Notes under the pieces: generated by a model | Database searches by the model: none | What the model was told of the DNA's origin: nothing | The model's input: the letters and a program-made list of their open reading frames with translations, nothing else | Made by a program: the position numbers and the translations under genes | Shown: one piece after another, positions 7,877 through 17,633 of the stretch | How the letters are laid out: every line of letters begins with the position of its first letter | Position numbering within the stretch: position 1 is the first letter of the stretch | NCBI GenBank assembly: GCA_025449775.1 | Contig: JANWIS010000109.1 | Coordinates: forward strand, 1 to 29,812 | DNA: 29,812 bases | Direction of reading: 5' to 3' | Source: Ignavibacteriaceae bacterium | Lineage (GTDB): Bacteria; Bacteroidota; Ignavibacteria; Ignavibacteriales; Ignavibacteriaceae

Positions 7877-8755
7877 TCATGGAATCAATGCACTATACTT
7901 TGAAGTGTGAGGCGGATCTATTTTAATTAATTTTGCAAAAATTTCTGTGTCGTTATAGCTTGTAAGGTATTCAATCATTTCACCGTGTTTTGCATCGAAG
8001 AAGGTTCTTACATAAACGCTGTTTATACTTCCTGTTTGTTGATACATATTCCAGAGAACATCAACCAGATATACAATATTCTGTATTGCAACACTTCCAT
8101 TTTTAGTAAAGCTGTCGAGACCGAACTGATGATAAGAAAAAATACTGCTTCTGAAAGCTGAATATCTTTCTGAGAGAATATCGTTTACTAATCCCCATCT
8201 GCTGTAAACTGCACTGCTCGACTGCCATCCAAAATTAGCATTACTGTTAGCTCCTAAATTCACAATGTCCTGTGCACGTTTAAAGTAGGGTGTTCCTCCT
8301 ATCACTCCGAACGTGTCCATATCCATTCCAATTATAATCAGTGCATAAAAATCAAGTAAGCTTGTCAGAGGGTCAAAAGAAGTTTGATTCGGATATAATG
8401 CCTGTCCCTTTTGATATCTGAATTGCCACTGTCCGTCATTAACAATTAACATTGGTGATTTTTTTGTTGATTGAAAAATTGGTCTTTGGCTAACAACCAC
8501 TATTTGTGCTGAGTAATCGATATCACTACCGGCAGAGAGAAATAGAATATTCAAAGTGCAATCAATTCTCTCACCCCAGTCTTCCTGAGTATATTTTGTT
8601 GTGTTCATGTAATTCTCGATAACACCGGCAAAGTCCACCAGTAATTCTCTGTTATTTACAGGCAGGCTTTGGAAGTTAACATCAACTTTACAATTAAGTT
8701 CCTGTGAATAAATAATTGCAGACAGGAACAGGAATACTATCAAAATATATTTCAT
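7877..8755 (-). CDS. DUF4835 family protein
   Basis: A 292-residue protein with a cleavable signal peptide (KYILIVFLFLSAIIYSQ), so it is exported. The body matches the DUF4835 family of Bacteroidota: ELNCKVDVNFQSL after the signal, then ERIDCTLNILFLS, RPIFQSTKKSPML, FDPLTSLLDFYALIIIGMD, TPYFKRAQDIVNLG, RWGLVNDILSERYSAFR and FGLDSF. The molecular function is unknown. In many Bacteroidota it sits near coaBC and recN, neither of which is here. It converges on the GNAT-like gene with a 7-base gap and diverges from the PorV-like gene. Confidence 0.9.
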   Translation of the reverse strand: MKYILIVFLFLSAIIYSQELNCKVDVNFQSLPVNNRELLVDFAGVIENYMNTTKYTQEDWGERIDCTLNILFLSAGSDIDYSAQIVVVSQRPIFQSTKKSPMLIVNDGQWQFRYQKGQALYPNQTSFDPLTSLLDFYALIIIGMDMDTFGVIGGTPYFKRAQDIVNLGANSNANFGWQSSSAVYSRWGLVNDILSERYSAFRSSIFSYHQFGLDSFTKNGSVAIQNIVYLVDVLWNMYQQTGSINSVYVRTFFDAKHGEMIEYLTSYNDTEIFAKLIKIDPPHTSKYSALIP

Positions 8756-8832
8756 AAACTTTCTCTTAAATTTTTGTTAATTTAATATATGAATTTAGAC
8801 GTACTCACTCAACAAACTTTAAACTCTATTTT

Positions 8833-9690
8833 ATGCGATTAATTTTTACACTGATATTTTTTTTAGGGTTCAGCACAAGTATAATTTCTCAATTTAATCC
8901 CGGTGCAAAACAAATTTCACTTGCAAATTCGGATGTTGCACTTGCTAATGATGTTTTTACACTTTTCAACAATCCCTCTGGACTTGCACAATTAAACTGG
9001 CGTGAAGTCGGTGTATATTATTCCCCTGCTCCATTTGGTTTGACTGAATTAGCAAACGGATATGTTGCTTACCACGAGCCATTTAGTTTTGGTTCTTTAG
9101 CTATCGGCGGAATGACTTATGGTTTTGATCTTTACCGTGAGTCAAAAGTTATTCTTGGATATTCCTACAACTATGATAATAAATTTTTTGCAGGTGTCAG
9201 TTTTAATTACCACAATTATTCAATTCAGAATTATGGAAGTACTGGAACAATTTATTTTAATCTTGGTGGACTTGTTTATCTTCTTAATGAACTTCGTTGG
9301 GGATTCTTAGTAAATAATATTAATCGTGCTACAATAGCAGATATTGATGATCAGATCCCAATGGTTCTTGCAACAGGATTTAGTTTTGATATACTGAATA
9401 ATTTTTCTTTAAATGCTGCTCTCGAAAAAGATATAAGGTATTCACCATCAGTTCAATTTGGGGTTGATTATGAAATAATTGAATACCTGGCATTAAGACT
9501 TGGAGGTTCAAATCAACCTTCACGATTTACTGCTGGTGTTGGAATCAACTATTCGATTTTCAGTCTTGATTATGCTTTCTTCAGTCATCCAGATCTTGGT
9601 ATGACTCATCAAGCTGGAGTGATATTGAGTTTTGGCAAAGAAGGATCACGATCAGAAGAAATAAGAAAATATCTGCAAATTGATAAATAA
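8833..9690 (+). CDS. PorV/PorQ-like outer-membrane beta-barrel protein
   Basis: A 285-residue protein with a signal peptide (to about residue 20) and a sequence of alternating beta strands. The N-terminal pattern GAKQISLANSDVALANDVFTLFNNPSGLAQL is the hallmark of PorV/PorQ-type and related FadL-like barrels of Bacteroidota and Ignavibacteria: a short helix, then NPSGL, then the first strand with YYSPAPFGL. PorV-like proteins shuttle or anchor type IX secretion cargo, but many paralogues in Ignavibacteria have no known role. The next gene starts only 11 bases after the stop and encodes another envelope protein, so the two probably form an operon. Confidence 0.8.
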   Translation: MRLIFTLIFFLGFSTSIISQFNPGAKQISLANSDVALANDVFTLFNNPSGLAQLNWREVGVYYSPAPFGLTELANGYVAYHEPFSFGSLAIGGMTYGFDLYRESKVILGYSYNYDNKFFAGVSFNYHNYSIQNYGSTGTIYFNLGGLVYLLNELRWGFLVNNINRATIADIDDQIPMVLATGFSFDILNNFSLNAALEKDIRYSPSVQFGVDYEIIEYLALRLGGSNQPSRFTAGVGINYSIFSLDYAFFSHPDLGMTHQAGVILSFGKEGSRSEEIRKYLQIDK

Positions 9691-9701
9691 AAATTTACTC
9701 A

Positions 9702-11714
9702 GTGAAACACTCAGGCTACATAGTATCATTCACATTACTACTTTTGATTCCGGTTAACATAACTGCACAAACAGATTCATCCTATATGAAGACTGAAGAA
9801 ATCCTCGAAGATATTTTACAGGAACCGATCGGTGAGTTTGATAATTCAGATTTGTATGATCAGCTTGAACAGTTGCAGCTCAATCCGCTTAATTTAAATA
9901 CTTCATCAATTGATGACCTGACACGTATTCCGGTACTTGATTATTCATCGGCAAAATTAATTGTTGATCACCGTAACCGTTTCGGAAATTATTTTTCTGT
10001 AAATGAACTAAATGCAGTTCAAAATCTAAATCGTGAATTGATAAAAAAAATTACACCATTTTTATATATCTCAAAAACGGAAACAGTTGATGAACAGGTA
10101 CCTGAGCCGGGAGGAATCGAAAATATTTTTTCGCAAACAAATATTTTGCTCAGAAGCCGTTATATAAGCCGGGTTCAAACAGAGGATGGATTCACCAGCA
10201 ATAGATATTTAGGAACAAAACCCCGAGTTTATAACAGGCTGCTTTTAAAATATGGTTTAAATGTTCAGGCAGGAATGCTTGTCGAGAAAGATCCCGGAGA
10301 AAGTTCTATTAATGAATTTTCATCCTATCACATTGCGTTTAAGGAAATAGGATTTCTTTACCGCCTAATGCTAATTGATTATTTTCTTGAATTTGGACAG
10401 GGACTAACTTTCTGGAGTCCCTATGCATTTACAAAAGGTGCCGATGCTGTTTATCCTATCAAACGGAACAACAGAATAATGTCTCCGTATACAAGTTCTA
10501 CAGAAAATAATTTTTTTAGAGGTGGAGCCGCATCTTTCTTAGTTGATGATTTTATTATTTCAGGATTTTATTCAAACAACTATTTCGATGCAAACATTGA
10601 TTCAGTTACAGGTGAAATATCATCAAGACCTGAAGATGGACTTCACAGAACTTCTAACGAAACAGACAGAAGAAAAAGTGCCAGTGAACAAATGATTGGC
10701 GGAAGAGTTGATTACAATTCCCGCAAAATTCTAAAATTAGGAATGCTCTATTATCATTCGGGTTTCAGCAATCCTTTTCAGGCAACTGAAGTTTATGACA
10801 TATCTGGTGATGAATTCAATTACAGCGCATTTTCCTATGATCTTTCATTCAGCAAATTGAATTTAGCGGGAGAATTTTCTTACAACGGAATTTCCGTTGC
10901 ATCGATCAGTATCCTTCAATTTCTTATCAGTAATGATTTTACTTTAGTTACTTCCTTCAGAAATTATCCGAGAAACTTTTATAGTCTTCATGGCTTTGGA
11001 TTTGGGGAACGTTCAGGATCAACCAGCAATGAAGTAGGAATTTATTTTGGATTTAAATGGAGGACACCTGTTGGTCTGGTTAATTTTTATTATGATCAAT
11101 TTAAATTTCCCTATGCTACTTTTTTAGATCCCAATCCTTCCAATGGTGATGAATATTTGCTTGACTATGTTACTAAGCCAATCAAAAATTTTGAAATAAG
11201 AACGAGATATAAATATGAAAACAAAGATGTTACTGAAGTAATCGACAATACAAAACAAATTGTTAAAAGACTACGGCAAGCAGCGAGAGCAGAAATAATT
11301 TATACAATCTCGAACAGGATAAGATTGAAAGGAAGATTTGAATACAATTCATATAAAGTTTCTCAGACAGGTTCAAATGAAAATGGATATCTTATTTTTC
11401 AGGATGTTCGTTATACACCAACCAACAATTTTAATTTATACGGCAGAATAATTTTCTTCAAAACAGATTCATTTAATTCAGCAATTTATGAGTATGAAAA
11501 TAACCTTACCGGTGTACTTACTAATCTTGCTATGTATGGTGAAGGAATCAGGTGGTATTTAATGATACGTTTCAGACCGTATAAAATTTTTACTCTGTCT
11601 GCTAAATATGCTGAAACATATAAACCATCTGAGAATTTTCTGGGTTCCGGGGATAGTCAAATACCTGGAAACATTGATAATACCGTTTCCGTTCAACTTG
11701 ATTTGAACATTTAA
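9702..11714 (+). CDS. Helix-hairpin-helix domain plus outer-membrane beta-barrel protein
   Basis: A 670-residue protein beginning at GTG 9702. A signal peptide (about residues 5-22, ending NITAQ) is followed by a ComEA-like helix-hairpin-helix stretch at about residues 55-120: LNLNTSSIDDLTRIPVLD, SAKLIVDHRNRFGNYFSV and LIKKITPFL. The remainder, from about residue 140, is a long series of aromatic, alternating strands consistent with a large outer-membrane barrel, ending VSVQLDLNI. Proteins combining an exported HHH segment with a barrel are frequent in Bacteroidota-group genomes and are annotated only as HHH-containing. DNA handling at the cell surface is a possibility suggested by the HHH motif, not shown. 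It is probably co-transcribed with the PorV-like gene. Confidence 0.78.
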   Translation: MKHSGYIVSFTLLLLIPVNITAQTDSSYMKTEEILEDILQEPIGEFDNSDLYDQLEQLQLNPLNLNTSSIDDLTRIPVLDYSSAKLIVDHRNRFGNYFSVNELNAVQNLNRELIKKITPFLYISKTETVDEQVPEPGGIENIFSQTNILLRSRYISRVQTEDGFTSNRYLGTKPRVYNRLLLKYGLNVQAGMLVEKDPGESSINEFSSYHIAFKEIGFLYRLMLIDYFLEFGQGLTFWSPYAFTKGADAVYPIKRNNRIMSPYTSSTENNFFRGGAASFLVDDFIISGFYSNNYFDANIDSVTGEISSRPEDGLHRTSNETDRRKSASEQMIGGRVDYNSRKILKLGMLYYHSGFSNPFQATEVYDISGDEFNYSAFSYDLSFSKLNLAGEFSYNGISVASISILQFLISNDFTLVTSFRNYPRNFYSLHGFGFGERSGSTSNEVGIYFGFKWRTPVGLVNFYYDQFKFPYATFLDPNPSNGDEYLLDYVTKPIKNFEIRTRYKYENKDVTEVIDNTKQIVKRLRQAARAEIIYTISNRIRLKGRFEYNSYKVSQTGSNENGYLIFQDVRYTPTNNFNLYGRIIFFKTDSFNSAIYEYENNLTGVLTNLAMYGEGIRWYLMIRFRPYKIFTLSAKYAETYKPSENFLGSGDSQIPGNIDNTVSVQLDLNI

Positions 11715-11863
11715 TAATACATTTTACCTTTGTTGTAAGAAAAATTTGCATAACTTGGATATATAGTATTCTAATTCATAGTAAATCAATATATTTAAGT
11801 GGTTAATTTAAGAACGTTTTTAGCATAAATTTTGTTCAACTGCTTTGACAGGTTTTAAGATTT

Positions 11864-11893
11864 TTGACAATGTCCGTTATTCATTTCTAAAAT
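11864..11893 (+). promoter_or_regulatory. Candidate promoter for the triple-receiver kinase gene
   Basis: The 222-base gap 11715-11936 holds no gene. Within it TTGACA (11864-11869), an 18-base spacer and TAAAAT (11888-11893) lie about 44 bases before the ATG. A second TTGACA occurs at about 11844 without a good partner. Assigned from sequence only. Confidence 0.4.
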
Positions 11894-11936
11894 TATTGGT
11901 GGTTATCTTTCTAATTATTCCTTAATACTTCTATAC

Positions 11937-14294
11937 ATGCAAAGCTCTAAAATAGACTTCTTAAAAAAATACAATGATATTGTAAACTTCGCTCTTTCGG
12001 CATCAAGTGAATTCCCGGAAAGCTTATGTGAATATCTCGTTAGTGAATTTGAACTGGATGCAGTTGTTATTGTAAAAGTGAAGGACAAAGGGTTTGAATT
12101 CCTTGGTAAGTCATCTTCCGCAAAGAAACAATATAACCAATCATCTGAAATAAACTGTACAAAATGTAACGCCGTAAATTATGTTTCCACTGAAATTAAA
12201 TTTGAATTTGATCCTCAATGCGATTTCAAAGCTGCTGACATGGTTTTAAATGAAGGATGTTTGCATATAAGTGTTACAGATAGTGAACGTGTATTAATTA
12301 AAATTGCTAAGAAGGTTGAATTCACTCAGATTGATAAAGACAACCTGATTGTAATCGGAAACACAATAAGAAATTTATTACTGCTTTGGATGGGAAAGAA
12401 AGGAAGTTTGAGCAGTTCTGTAAGTTCAATTATCGCTTCAATCAGTTCTGAACTTAGGGCTCCCACAAACAGCATAATGGGATTTGCTTCCCTTTTAAGT
12501 GAAGAAAGTCTTTCTCAGATTCAAATGGATTATTTAAGTACTCTTAAAGAAAACTCTTCCGAGCTTCTTGCACTTTTAAATGATCTTATCGATCTGGCAA
12601 AACTGGAAACAGATAAGAGCAGTTCTGATACGGTTAAAATAAATCTCAAACAATTTTTTAATGATGTAATCAAATTATTTGAAGATAAGATTGATCACAA
12701 AAAAATTGATATTATTTCAAACTTTGATAAAAATCTTCCCGAATCCGTTAAAGTTAATCCTCAAAAACTTCGATTTATAGTAATTACTTTACTAACAAAT
12801 TCAATCCGTTTAGTTGAAAGAGGAAAGGTCAATATATCTGTCTTTTCATCCAAAAAAGATCAGTTGAGAATTATGATTTCCGATACCGGAATAGGTTTAC
12901 CGTCAGCTGTATTAAAAGAAATATTTACTCCGTTTTCACTTGTTGAACATTATGTTACAGTAAATGGTAATACAACCGGATTAGGATTAACACTTGTTAA
13001 AAGATATATCGACTTCTTAAACGGAGAACTTGAAATTTCCAGCACGGTTGGTAAAGGAACCAATTTCAATCTGACAATCCCGGTTGAAGAAATCCACGAG
13101 ATCGAAGAACGGATAAGTCAGTTGCCAAAACCTGAAGTTACAAACAAAGTTCTTGTAGTTGAAGATGATTATGCAACATCAAAATTACTTGGAAATTACT
13201 TGAACAAATGGGGATATGAACCGACTATAGTAAATTCAGCCGATCAGACAATTAAAGTTCTTGAAAAAGAACAGTTCCTTGTCATACTAATGGATATTGT
13301 TTTACCTGATGCAAACGGATTGGAATTGTTACATCGCATAAGAGAAATAAAAACTGCAAAGAAGACACCGGTAATTATTTGTTCGGTTGAAGCAGAACAG
13401 CAAAAAGCATTCTTGATGGGTGCAGTTGAATATTTCGTTAAACCAATCAACTATAAATATCTTGTTGAAGTATTAACTCATTACAGCCTTCGTAAAGATT
13501 CTCATATTCTTATTGTGGACGATGATATCCCAACTCTCAATCTTCTTAAACAAGCTGTTGAGCAAGCCGGATTCAAGGCAGTGGTATTTTCAGATTCGAC
13601 AAAGGTTATGAATTTAATTCATAATGTTTCACTTGATCTTGCAATCATTGATCTCGATATGCCTGAAATAAATGGAGTTGAACTGATTGAGATGATCAAA
13701 TCGGATGAGCAATTTAAAAACCTGCCGATAATTATCTACACAGGAAAAGAAAATTATGAAGCAGACATAGATAGGATTGACGGATTATTCGATAATCTTT
13801 TATCAAAGAAGAGTACGAATATTGAAAGCTTGCAAGATACAATCACGGCAATGATCAACCGGTATGAGGAACCCTCTTCCCAGGCAGAAGTTAAAGTTAA
13901 AAAAGATGCAGTGAAGATTTTATTGGTTGAAGATTATAAACATTCACAAATAATTGTTACACGGCTTTTGAAGAAAAATGGTTTTGAATCAATAGTAGTT
14001 GTTGAAAATGGTCAGGAAGCATTGGATGCAGTAATGGAACAACATTACGATCTGATTTTAATGGACATGCAGATGCCGGTTATGAATGGATTTGAAGCAA
14101 CAAGAAAAATCAGGGAGCTTGTTGATTATAAGGATATTCCAATTATTGCATTAACAGCATTCGCAATGAAGGGCGACCGCGAAAAATGCCTTGATGCTGG
14201 TGCAACTGATTATATACCCAAACCAATCGACAGCCAGGAATTCATACAAAAAGTAAAATACTATACTGAAGGTAAATTAGTCGCAAAGTTCTGA
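11937..14294 (+). CDS. Hybrid histidine kinase-like protein with three receiver domains and no phospho-accepting histidine
   Basis: 785 residues, no clear membrane segment, so probably cytoplasmic. Domains in order: an N-terminal region (1-140) that may be GAF-like and holds four cysteines, C74, C77, C95 and C108; a HisKA-like helix pair (about 160-225); a HATPase (about 265-380) with LLTNSIRL, SDTGIGLP and TTGLGLTLVKRY; then three receiver domains with acceptor aspartates D453 (LMDIVLP), D572 (IIDLDMP) and D710 (LMDMQMP). The ATP-binding boxes look complete. In the HisKA box, where SHELRTPLN is expected, the protein has SSELRAPTN, so the histidine is replaced by S171 (codon tct at 12447). 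It cannot autophosphorylate in the usual way unless another residue serves; a scaffold, or a relay phosphorylated by other kinases, is more likely. It stands alone, followed by gltX. Confidence 0.9.
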   Translation: MQSSKIDFLKKYNDIVNFALSASSEFPESLCEYLVSEFELDAVVIVKVKDKGFEFLGKSSSAKKQYNQSSEINCTKCNAVNYVSTEIKFEFDPQCDFKAADMVLNEGCLHISVTDSERVLIKIAKKVEFTQIDKDNLIVIGNTIRNLLLLWMGKKGSLSSSVSSIIASISSELRAPTNSIMGFASLLSEESLSQIQMDYLSTLKENSSELLALLNDLIDLAKLETDKSSSDTVKINLKQFFNDVIKLFEDKIDHKKIDIISNFDKNLPESVKVNPQKLRFIVITLLTNSIRLVERGKVNISVFSSKKDQLRIMISDTGIGLPSAVLKEIFTPFSLVEHYVTVNGNTTGLGLTLVKRYIDFLNGELEISSTVGKGTNFNLTIPVEEIHEIEERISQLPKPEVTNKVLVVEDDYATSKLLGNYLNKWGYEPTIVNSADQTIKVLEKEQFLVILMDIVLPDANGLELLHRIREIKTAKKTPVIICSVEAEQQKAFLMGAVEYFVKPINYKYLVEVLTHYSLRKDSHILIVDDDIPTLNLLKQAVEQAGFKAVVFSDSTKVMNLIHNVSLDLAIIDLDMPEINGVELIEMIKSDEQFKNLPIIIYTGKENYEADIDRIDGLFDNLLSKKSTNIESLQDTITAMINRYEEPSSQAEVKVKKDAVKILLVEDYKHSQIIVTRLLKKNGFESIVVVENGQEALDAVMEQHYDLILMDMQMPVMNGFEATRKIRELVDYKDIPIIALTAFAMKGDREKCLDAGATDYIPKPIDSQEFIQKVKYYTEGKLVAKF

Positions 14295-14378
14295 GCTTGT
14301 TGAAGTTTCTCACCACGTAGCATTTTAACACTTTACTTTTTTATTTTAGGTTTTAATTTTCCATTTGATTAATGCATA

Positions 14379-15839
14379 ATGAATAAACCTTTACCAAGAG
14401 TACGTTTTGCTCCAAGCCCGACTGGCTTTCTGCATATCGGCGGACTCAGAACTGCTTTGTACAATTTTCTGTTTGCAAAAAACCAAAATGGAAAAATTAT
14501 TCTGCGGATTGAGGATACAGATAGAAAAAGATTTGTTGATGGAGCAGTTGAGAATTTAATTGACACTTTAACATGGTCAGGAATTACTTTTGATGAAGGA
14601 CCAAATGTTGGTGGAAATTTCGCACCGTATCTTCAATCAGAAAGACTCAGCATATATCAAGAGTTCACTCAGAAACTCGTTTCAGAAAACAAAGCTTATT
14701 ATTGCTTCTGCACACCTGAACGGCTTGAAAACCTGCGAGAAGAACAGCAAAAATTAAAATTACCGCAAGCAAAGTATGATAAACTTTGTCTTTATCTTTC
14801 AAAAAAAGAAATTGAAGAGAAAATTAATTCTGGTACTACATATGTAATCAGGTTGAATGTTCTTCCTGATCAAAAAGTATTTTTTGATGATGTTATTCGG
14901 GACAGAGTTGAGTTTGAAACCAATAATATAGATGACCAGGTTCTTCTGAAGAGTGATGGATTTCCAACATACCATCTTGCCAATGTTGTTGATGACCATC
15001 TAATGGAAATTACTCATGTCATCCGCGGTGAAGAATGGTTATCTTCTACACCAAAACACATTTTGCTTTATGAGTATTTCGGCTGGATGAAACCGGTCTT
15101 TGCACATCTTCCGTTACTTTTTAATACAGATAAATCAAAATTAAGTAAACGACAAGGCGACGTTGCTGTTGAAGATTACAGGGCTAAAGGATATTTGAAG
15201 GAAGCATTAATAAATTTTGTTGCCTTGCTTGGATGGAATTTTGGAGATGATAAAGAATTCTATGAAATCGATGAACTGATTCAAAAATTTTCACTCGACA
15301 GAGTTCATAAAGCAGGTGCAGTTTTCAATATTGAAAAATTAAACTGGCTGAATTTTGAACATCTCAAAAGAAAACCTGATACCGAAGTTCTGAAAATGCT
15401 TCGCACAGAATTAGAAAATTCTGAATTCAGTAAAAGTAATTATGATGATGCTTATCTCTTGAAAATAATTAATGTTATGAAAGAAAGAGTCACTTTCGTG
15501 TACGAATACATTACTAAAAGTTCGTATTTCTTTAAAACACCAGAAGTCTATGAAGAACAAAATCTAAAAAAACGCTGGAAGGATGATTCAGCAGAATTGT
15601 TAAAAAGTTTAAAAGATAAATTTCAAACGTTAGTTGCTCCATCAAAAGAAGATTACGAAAAAGCTTTAGATGAAACTGCAATTCAGTTTAATACTAATAA
15701 AGGAAACTTTATTCATCCACTGAGAATCGCAGTTTCAGGTGTTGGAGAAGGACCCGGAGTTTATGACATAGTTTCAATTATTGGGAAGGATGAAACTGTT
15801 TCAAGAATAAATACAGTAATAAATAAATTGAGTAAATAA
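14379..15839 (+). CDS. gltX: Glutamyl-tRNA synthetase
   Basis: A 486-residue class I aminoacyl-tRNA synthetase that charges tRNA-Glu with glutamate in the cytoplasm. The N-terminus has RFAPSPTGFLHIGGLRTALY, with the HIGH-type signature as HIGG, then LRIEDTDRKR. Further on are HVIRGEEWLSSTPKH and the KMSKS-type loop KLSKRQGDVAVEDY near residue 250. The C-terminal anticodon-binding region (LVAPSKEDYEKAL, HPLRIAVSG, GPGVYDIVSIIGK) is complete. Length is normal for bacteria. It lies 17 bases upstream of glnS, with which it is probably co-transcribed. Confidence 0.97.
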   Translation: MNKPLPRVRFAPSPTGFLHIGGLRTALYNFLFAKNQNGKIILRIEDTDRKRFVDGAVENLIDTLTWSGITFDEGPNVGGNFAPYLQSERLSIYQEFTQKLVSENKAYYCFCTPERLENLREEQQKLKLPQAKYDKLCLYLSKKEIEEKINSGTTYVIRLNVLPDQKVFFDDVIRDRVEFETNNIDDQVLLKSDGFPTYHLANVVDDHLMEITHVIRGEEWLSSTPKHILLYEYFGWMKPVFAHLPLLFNTDKSKLSKRQGDVAVEDYRAKGYLKEALINFVALLGWNFGDDKEFYEIDELIQKFSLDRVHKAGAVFNIEKLNWLNFEHLKRKPDTEVLKMLRTELENSEFSKSNYDDAYLLKIINVMKERVTFVYEYITKSSYFFKTPEVYEEQNLKKRWKDDSAELLKSLKDKFQTLVAPSKEDYEKALDETAIQFNTNKGNFIHPLRIAVSGVGEGPGVYDIVSIIGKDETVSRINTVINKLSK

Positions 15840-15856
15840 AAATTTTCTGAAATAAT

Positions 15857-17557
15857 ATGAGCATTGAACAGACAAATAACGAGACTAAAAAACAATCAAA
15901 TTTCATCCGTGAAATTATTGATGAAGATTTAAAGTCCGGCAAGCATAACGGAGTTCATACTCGTTTTCCTCCTGAACCGAATGGATATCTCCATATTGGT
16001 CATGCAAAATCAATTTGTCTGAATTTTGGTTTGGCGAAAGATTACGATGGTTTGTGCAATTTACGTTTTGATGATACCAACCCGACAAAAGAAGAACAGG
16101 AGTATGTTGATTCAATTAAAGAAGACGTTAAATGGCTTGGTTTTGATTGGGCTGAAAGAGAATATTATGCTTCAGATTATTTTGATCAGCTTTATGAATA
16201 TGCAATCAGGCTGATAAAAAAAGGTAAAGCTTATGTTGACTCATTAAATGCAGATCAAATCAGAGAATTCAGAGGAACACCAACAGAAGCAGGTAAAGAA
16301 AGTCCATTCAGAAGCAGAAGTGTTGAAGAAAATTTTTCACTATTTGAACAGATGAAAAATGGAACGTTCAAAGAAGGTGAACATGTTTTGAGAGCAAAGA
16401 TTGATATGACTTCCCCGAATCTTAACTTACGTGATCCTGTGATGTACCGTATCCTTCATAAATCTCACCACAGAACTGGAAATAAATGGTGTATTTATCC
16501 AATGTATGATTGGGCACACGGTCAATCGGATTCAATCGAAAAAATTACTTACTCACTTTGCACACTGGAATTTGAAAATCATCGCCCGTTATATGATTGG
16601 TTCATTAAAGAACTTGAAATTTATCCTCCTCAGCAAATAGAATTTGCAAGACTTAATCTTAATTATACAATTATGAGCAAAAGAAAATTATTATCTCTTG
16701 TTGAAGGAAATTATGTTGATGGATGGGATGATCCAAGGATGCCAACAATTTCAGGATTAAGAAGACGAGGTTATACTCCTGAATCAATCAGAAATTTTTC
16801 TGAAAGAGTTGGGATTGCAAAACGCGAAAACACAATCGATGTTTCTTTGCTTGAGTTCAGCATAAGAGAAGATTTAAACAAACAAGCAAAAAGAGTGATG
16901 GCAGTAATCAATCCTTTGAAAGTTGTTATAACAAACTATTCTGATGAACAGGCTGAAGAGCTCGAAGCAATAAATAATCCTGAAGATCATTCGATGGGAA
17001 GCAGAAAGATTTCATTTTCAAAAGAAGTTTTTATTGAAAGAGATGATTTCAGAGAAATCCCCCCACCAAAATTTCACAGGCTTTCACCGGGAAAAGAAGT
17101 ACGACTAAGGTATGCATATATAATCAAATGTGATGAAGTAATTAAGGATGAAAGTTCTGGTGAAATTTTAGAATTACATTGCACATATTTCGCTGATACA
17201 AAAAGTGGTTCAGGTCCAAGTTCCAAAAAAGCTAAAGGAACAATTCATTGGGTTTCTGCAAAAGATCATTTTGAAGCTGAAGTAAGATTGTATGACAGAT
17301 TGTTTTCTGTGGAGAATCCTGAAAGTGAAGCGAACAAAGATTTTACCGAATTACTTAATCCTGACTCATTGAAAATATTAAATAACTGCAAGCTTGAAAC
17401 TTCACTTAGAAATTCATTACCAGGAGAGAAATTTCAATTTGAAAGGATAGGTTATTTTTGTGTAGACACTAAGTATAGTGAAAGTTTATCTCCTGTTTTT
17501 AACAGGACAGTAACATTGAGAGATTCATGGACTAAGATCGACCAGGGTGGGAATTAA
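15857..17557 (+). CDS. glnS: Glutaminyl-tRNA synthetase
   Basis: A 566-residue class I synthetase that attaches glutamine to tRNA-Gln directly. Signatures are FPPEPNGYLHIGHAKSI, LRFDDTNP, the KMSKS-type IMSKRKL, DGWDDPRMPTISGLRRRGY, and a two-part C-terminal beta-barrel anticodon-binding domain ending PVFNRTVTLRDSW. GlnRS has a eukaryotic origin and is present in only some bacteria; its presence suggests that the cell does not rely on the Glu-tRNA(Gln) amidotransferase route alone. The tandem arrangement with gltX puts both related synthetases under one transcript. Confidence 0.97.
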   Translation: MSIEQTNNETKKQSNFIREIIDEDLKSGKHNGVHTRFPPEPNGYLHIGHAKSICLNFGLAKDYDGLCNLRFDDTNPTKEEQEYVDSIKEDVKWLGFDWAEREYYASDYFDQLYEYAIRLIKKGKAYVDSLNADQIREFRGTPTEAGKESPFRSRSVEENFSLFEQMKNGTFKEGEHVLRAKIDMTSPNLNLRDPVMYRILHKSHHRTGNKWCIYPMYDWAHGQSDSIEKITYSLCTLEFENHRPLYDWFIKELEIYPPQQIEFARLNLNYTIMSKRKLLSLVEGNYVDGWDDPRMPTISGLRRRGYTPESIRNFSERVGIAKRENTIDVSLLEFSIREDLNKQAKRVMAVINPLKVVITNYSDEQAEELEAINNPEDHSMGSRKISFSKEVFIERDDFREIPPPKFHRLSPGKEVRLRYAYIIKCDEVIKDESSGEILELHCTYFADTKSGSGPSSKKAKGTIHWVSAKDHFEAEVRLYDRLFSVENPESEANKDFTELLNPDSLKILNNCKLETSLRNSLPGEKFQFERIGYFCVDTKYSESLSPVFNRTVTLRDSWTKIDQGGN

Positions 17558-17633
17558 AAATATGTTCAGATTATTTTTACATCACAGTTTGGAAAAGAAT
17601 TTTTTTCCTGTAAGTAAAAATAATTTACATTAC

